A DNA stretch of 9,210 bases. Source: Dehalococcoidia bacterium (GTDB lineage: Bacteria > Chloroflexota > Dehalococcoidia > GIF9 > AB-539-J10). The notes beneath the pieces are model-generated. The model saw nothing but the letters and a program-made list of their open reading frames with translations. It did not search any database and had not been told where the DNA came from. Numbering within the stretch: the first letter of the stretch is position 1; every line of letters starts with the position of its first letter. The DNA lies in contig JAUVYD010000033.1 of the NCBI GenBank assembly GCA_030603265.1, positions 1-9,210 on the forward strand, written 5' to 3'. Of the stretch, positions 5,722 through 9,210 are shown in pieces. The position numbers were made by a program, and so were the translations under genes.

Positions 5722-7593
5722 ATGAGCACCATCTCGGATGTGAAAGAGCGTATCGACATCGTGGCGCTGGTGTCCGAGTACACTCCGCTATCCAAGGCCG
5801 GCAAGAACTACAAGGGACTATGCCCCTTCCACGCTGAGAAACACGCTTCCTTCTTCGTCTTTCCCGATAGACAGACATGGCGCTGCTTCGGCGCGTGCGG
5901 CGAAGGGGGAGACGCCTTCTCCTTCATGATGAAGAAAGAAGGCGTCGACTTCAAGGAAGCTCTCGAGATGCTGGCTCAGCGCGCCGGCGTTCAGATAGAA
6001 AGGAAATCGGCGCAGGACATAGAGCGAGACGAAGCGAAAGAGAGACTGCTCGCGGCTGTAGAGGCCGCAGCAGAGTACTACCACAACCTCCTCGTCAGCT
6101 CAGAGGCGGGGGCCAGGGCACGGGACTACCTGGCCCACCGGAACATCGCGGGAGAGACGATCTCGGGCTTCAGGCTCGGATACAGCCTCGACGGATGGAC
6201 TGCACTGAAGGATTTGCTGTCCTCTCGTGGCTATTCAGAGACGGAACTCGTTGAGGCGGGATTGCTTGTGCAGCGCGAGGACGGGAGCTCGTATGACAGG
6301 TTCCGCGACAGGATCATGTTTCCCATCTGCGACGCGCAGGGCAAGGTGGTCGGATTCGGCGCCCGGGCGTTCGGCGACCTGCAGCCCAAGTACGTCAATT
6401 CCCCTCAGACACGCATATTCGACAAGAGCAGCGTGCTCTACGGTATCCATCGGGCGCGCGTCGCGGCGCGCCGTGCGAACCGGATCATCCTTGTCGAGGG
6501 CTACACCGACGTACTTCAGGCCCATCAGCACGGCTGGGAAAACGCCGTCGCTCCGATGGGGACCTCTCTCACAGAGCGGCAAGCTTCAACGCTTTCGCAC
6601 ATCACCAAGAACGTGTACCTGGCACTTGACGCCGACGAGGCCGGCCGAGCTGCCGCGATGAGGACCATCAGGGAAACGACAGGCAGGTTTCGTGATGCTT
6701 TCGGACAGAGGACTGTCCCCGAGATGGGGGCCAGGGGAAGACCGGCTTCCAGGTCCATTCTTGATGCGGATATACGCGTGATTGTGCTGCCCGCGGGCAA
6801 GGACCCCGACGAAATCATCGCGGAGTCCCCCGAGATATGGGCGCAACTGGTCGAGAAGGCAACCCCGTACGTCGACTTCTACGTGGATACACTCGTTCAC
6901 TCGGTTGATACTACAACGGCACGAGGCAAGAGGGAGCTCATCGCTCTGTGCGAACCAGTCATTGCGGAACTTGAAGACCCGATGGAACGTTCCGGCTTCT
7001 ACTCACGCTTGAGTCGCGCGCTGGAGATTCCGGAACGTAGTCTCATGGCTGAACTGAGCGAGATTGAACGTCGCCGGCGCCCCAGCCGGTCGGCAGGGAA
7101 GCCGGAGCAGGGGCAGCGCCCGCGCAGGGTCGGTACGAGTGCAACAGAAGAGTACTGCCTCTGCCTTCTGCTCACGAACCCGCAGCTGCGCCCGTCCGCT
7201 GACGGACTCACTGCAGAACATTTCGAGGCCACCGAGAACCGCCACGTCTATGAGGCGTGGTGTTCGACGGAAGACCTGAACGAACTCCGCAGTCAACTTG
7301 ACGCGAGCCTCCGGGAACATCTAGACTACTTGCTGTCGGAGCCATTTCCGGCTGGCATCCCCAGAGACGAGAAAACCCGGAGCCTCACCCTCAGTGACTG
7401 CATTCTGCTCCTCCAAGAACGACTCTCCAAACGCCTTCATTTCGCGATGGAGACAACGTTGAATCGCGAGAGGCAGCAGGAGGGTGTCGAGGCTGAACTT
7501 GCCGCTCTTGACCAGACAGGAATCCAGTCAACCAGGGAACTCCACGAGATATTCCTTCGGCAGGGACGCAGAGGACCTGCCAAGAGAGGCTAG
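5722..7593 (+). CDS. dnaG: DNA primase
   Basis: Makes RNA primers at the replication fork; 623 aa. The N-terminus VKERIDIVALVSEYTPL (7-23) is typical of DnaG and supports ATG 5722. The zinc-binding domain has C34, H37, C55 and C59 in CPFH and CFGACGEGGD; the last pair is CX3C rather than the usual CX2C. The core includes RFRDRIMFPI (193-202), GFGAR (211-215) and KYVNSPQT (223-230). The TOPRIM domain has Glu259 in VEGYTDV plus Asp303 and Asp305 in ALDADEAG. About 27 residues (321-347) are inserted before VIVLPAGKDPDE. The C-terminal third (from about 450, after a basic linker) is the helicase-interaction region and is poorly conserved. No Shine-Dalgarno precedes the ATG. It sits 2 bases from rpoD, so the two are surely co-transcribed. 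Confidence 0.96.
   Translation: MSTISDVKERIDIVALVSEYTPLSKAGKNYKGLCPFHAEKHASFFVFPDRQTWRCFGACGEGGDAFSFMMKKEGVDFKEALEMLAQRAGVQIERKSAQDIERDEAKERLLAAVEAAAEYYHNLLVSSEAGARARDYLAHRNIAGETISGFRLGYSLDGWTALKDLLSSRGYSETELVEAGLLVQREDGSSYDRFRDRIMFPICDAQGKVVGFGARAFGDLQPKYVNSPQTRIFDKSSVLYGIHRARVAARRANRIILVEGYTDVLQAHQHGWENAVAPMGTSLTERQASTLSHITKNVYLALDADEAGRAAAMRTIRETTGRFRDAFGQRTVPEMGARGRPASRSILDADIRVIVLPAGKDPDEIIAESPEIWAQLVEKATPYVDFYVDTLVHSVDTTTARGKRELIALCEPVIAELEDPMERSGFYSRLSRALEIPERSLMAELSEIERRRRPSRSAGKPEQGQRPRRVGTSATEEYCLCLLLTNPQLRPSADGLTAEHFEATENRHVYEAWCSTEDLNELRSQLDASLREHLDYLLSEPFPAGIPRDEKTRSLTLSDCILLLQERLSKRLHFAMETTLNRERQQEGVEAELAALDQTGIQSTRELHEIFLRQGRRGPAKRG
7583..7588 (+). promoter_or_regulatory. Shine-Dalgarno of rpoD inside the end of dnaG
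   Basis: GAGAGG-type sequence (AGAGAGG around 7583-7589) lies within the last dnaG codons, 6-7 bases before the rpoD ATG at 7596. The dnaG stop at 7591-7593 falls between it and the start codon, an arrangement that favours coupled translation. Confidence 0.65.
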
Positions 7594-7595
7594 AC

Positions 7596-9059
7596 ATGGA
7601 CACGCTACGTGACTCGAAAGCCGACCGCCACGATGATACGGTACAAACGGCCGTTGAGGGCGAGGAGGAGGAGGAGTCAGAAGAAACAACCGACCAGCAC
7701 GAGAGAGAGGTGCCCTACGAGCCCGGCATAACCCTTGTCGGGGATGACATCAAGCCGACGATCTCTCTTGAGGACCACGAGGTCATAGACGACTCGGTCC
7801 GCATGTACCTCAGGGAAATCGGACAGGTGCCCTTGCTCATTGCTGCACAGGAGCGTCAACTCTCGGGGAACATTGAACGGCGGCGACACCTGTCCAAGCT
7901 CGAGGACTCCTACTGCAAGAAGTACCGGACGCAGCTTCCAGCCGTAGACCTCACTGCCGACCTCATCGTGAGATTGGTCAGGGCGTACCATATCCTCCAG
8001 ATTATCCGCGAGCATCTGGGGCTGGAGGAGGGGGCAAGCTTCGGCGAACTGCTACAGATAGCCGAGGTTCGAGCTGCAATCGACAATGAAATCAAGCCGC
8101 CGGTGGTCGCTGCAGTCGAGGAGCAAACAAACAGGCCGTCACCCGCGGCAGAAGAGGCCATCGTGGGCCTCTCCGTCAACAGCAGTGTGCTACCGCCTCG
8201 CGCGTTGGAGTTGCTGCAACAGGAACCCATCGAACGACTTCGCGAAATGGTGGCAGAGGAGAGCCTGATTCAGGTTCTGGAGCCCTACGAGGACGAGTTC
8301 CGCCAGCATTACGATGACGTGAAGCGTGCCGCACGCAGGTCTGAGAAACACCTCACGCAGGCCAATCTGAGGCTCGTGGTCAGCATTGCGAAGAAGTATA
8401 TCGGCCACGGCATGTCGCTGCTTGACCTCATCCAGGAAGGAAACATCGGCCTGATGCGCGCGGTCGAGAAGTTCCGGCACCGAAAGGGCTACAAGTTCAG
8501 CACCTATGCGACGTGGTGGATAAGACAGGGCATCACGAGGGCGATTGCCGATCAGGCCCGGACGATACGCATACCGGTGCACATGGTGGAGACGATGAAC
8601 CGGCTACTCCGCACCACTCGCCAGCTCAGCCAGGAGTTGAAGCGCGAGCCGAGTTACGCAGAAATCGGGGACAGGCTCAGCATGAACTCCGACAGGGTTG
8701 AGGAGGTCATGGACCTCTTCCATCACGAGCCGATATCTCTGGAGACCCCTATTGGCGAAGATGGAGACACGCGATTGGGGGACTTCGTTGAAGACCGCAC
8801 GAGTCCCGCACCCGCCGAGGTGGCCACGCAGGAGCTTCTCAAAGAGCAACTGGACAGAGTCCTGGACGAACTCACACCGAGGGAAAAGCGAGTCCTGCAG
8901 CTCCGTTTCGGGCTGAAGGACGGCCGTGCAAGAACCCTGGAGGAAGTCGGACAGGAGTTCAACGTTACGAGAGAACGCATCCGACAGATAGAGGCAAAGG
9001 CGCTGCGCAAGCTGCGGCATCCCAGCAGGAGCCGCAAGCTCAAGGACTACCTGGACTAG
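7596..9059 (+). CDS. rpoD: Primary (housekeeping) RNA polymerase sigma factor, sigma-70 group 1
   Basis: 487 aa. The N-terminus is short and very acidic (a run of Glu at about 23-30) in place of a clear region 1.1. Region 1.2 is DDSVRMYLREIGQVPLL (65-81). A long non-conserved region, roughly 100-250, follows. Region 2 is nearly canonical: LTQANLRLVVSIAKKYIG (253-270), DLIQEGNIGLMRAVEKF (277-293), and FSTYATWWIRQGITRAIADQ (301-320), which melts and reads the -10. RIPVHMVE (325-332) leads to region 3. Region 4 has LTPREKRVLQLRFGL (426-440) and the helix-turn-helix TLEEVGQEFNVTRERIRQIE (447-466), which reads the -35. The intact region 2.4 and the non-conserved insertion argue for the primary factor rather than a group 2 paralogue. 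TATGAT hexamers upstream of ppsA and the BFN gene fit its predicted specificity. Confidence 0.95.
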   Translation: MDTLRDSKADRHDDTVQTAVEGEEEEESEETTDQHEREVPYEPGITLVGDDIKPTISLEDHEVIDDSVRMYLREIGQVPLLIAAQERQLSGNIERRRHLSKLEDSYCKKYRTQLPAVDLTADLIVRLVRAYHILQIIREHLGLEEGASFGELLQIAEVRAAIDNEIKPPVVAAVEEQTNRPSPAAEEAIVGLSVNSSVLPPRALELLQQEPIERLREMVAEESLIQVLEPYEDEFRQHYDDVKRAARRSEKHLTQANLRLVVSIAKKYIGHGMSLLDLIQEGNIGLMRAVEKFRHRKGYKFSTYATWWIRQGITRAIADQARTIRIPVHMVETMNRLLRTTRQLSQELKREPSYAEIGDRLSMNSDRVEEVMDLFHHEPISLETPIGEDGDTRLGDFVEDRTSPAPAEVATQELLKEQLDRVLDELTPREKRVLQLRFGLKDGRARTLEEVGQEFNVTRERIRQIEAKALRKLRHPSRSRKLKDYLD

Positions 9060-9066
9060 GGCTCAG

Positions 9067-9210
9067 ATGGACGATTCCACGACAAGAGAGGCCCCGGGCC
9101 AGATCTGGGCGCCCTGGCGCATCGAATACATCCGCCGGTCCAAAGACGAGGACTGCATCCTTTGTTCGGCACCCTCCCGAGGGGAGGACGAGGCCTCGCT
9201 CATCCTGCAC
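9067..9210 (+). CDS. HIT-family nucleotide hydrolase/transferase, N-terminal part only
   Basis: Open frame of 48 codons that runs off the right edge. It reads QIWAPWRIEYIRR (about 12-24), then DCILCSAPSRGEDEASLILH. The W-A-P-W-R-x-E-Y-I opening and the CxxC followed by an acidic stretch and LIL are characteristic of the HIT family branch that includes Ap4A phosphorylase-like proteins. The catalytic HxHxH motif would lie beyond the window, so the reaction cannot be confirmed here. ATG 9067 is 7 bases after the rpoD stop, with a weak AGGG upstream, so it is most likely the third gene of the dnaG-rpoD transcript. Confidence 0.85.
   Translation, partial: MDDSTTREAPGQIWAPWRIEYIRRSKDEDCILCSAPSRGEDEASLILH

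Overview
This window looks like an ordinary housekeeping segment of a GC-rich bacterial chromosome. Protein flavour and gene content best fit Chloroflexota, perhaps a Dehalococcoidia-like lineage. The hints are a CX3C zinc site in DnaG, an insertion after the DnaG TOPRIM acidic residues, and an atp cluster close to dnaG-rpoD. That assignment is inference from memory of family members and was not tested by a search. I see no mobile element, CRISPR array, tRNA, rRNA or phage gene.

The left part (1-2968) reads on the minus strand. A bifunctional-nuclease (BFN/DUF151) gene comes first (2447-2968). After 273 bases without a recognisable gene comes the start of an F1Fo ATP synthase operon: atpB (a), atpE (c), atpF (b) and atpH (delta). 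atpH runs off the left edge within its last few codons. The four atp genes are packed within about 40 bases of each other. Together they encode the membrane sector and the peripheral stalk; alpha, gamma, beta and epsilon would be expected beyond the window.

The middle (2969-3179) is a divergent promoter region. Each side has a credible sigma-70-type promoter with the same -10 hexamer, TATGAT. The rightward transcript has a leader of about 68 nt with a small stem-loop.

The right part (3180-9210) reads on the plus strand: ppsA (PEP synthase), dnaG (primase), rpoD (primary sigma factor) and the start of a HIT-family nucleotide hydrolase/transferase gene cut by the right edge. dnaG and rpoD are 2 bases apart and the HIT gene starts 7 bases after rpoD, so these three look co-transcribed. 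A 133-base gap with a possible extended -10 promoter separates ppsA from dnaG.

I did not find a new biological system. The most interesting details are at the ATP synthase a/c interface. The c subunit has GxSxAxA in place of the usual GxGxGxG helix-packing motif, and the a subunit has Val at the E. coli E219 position while keeping Glu at the H245 position. Lesser points are the DnaG zinc-site spacing, the missing Shine-Dalgarno before dnaG, and two leader inverted repeats.
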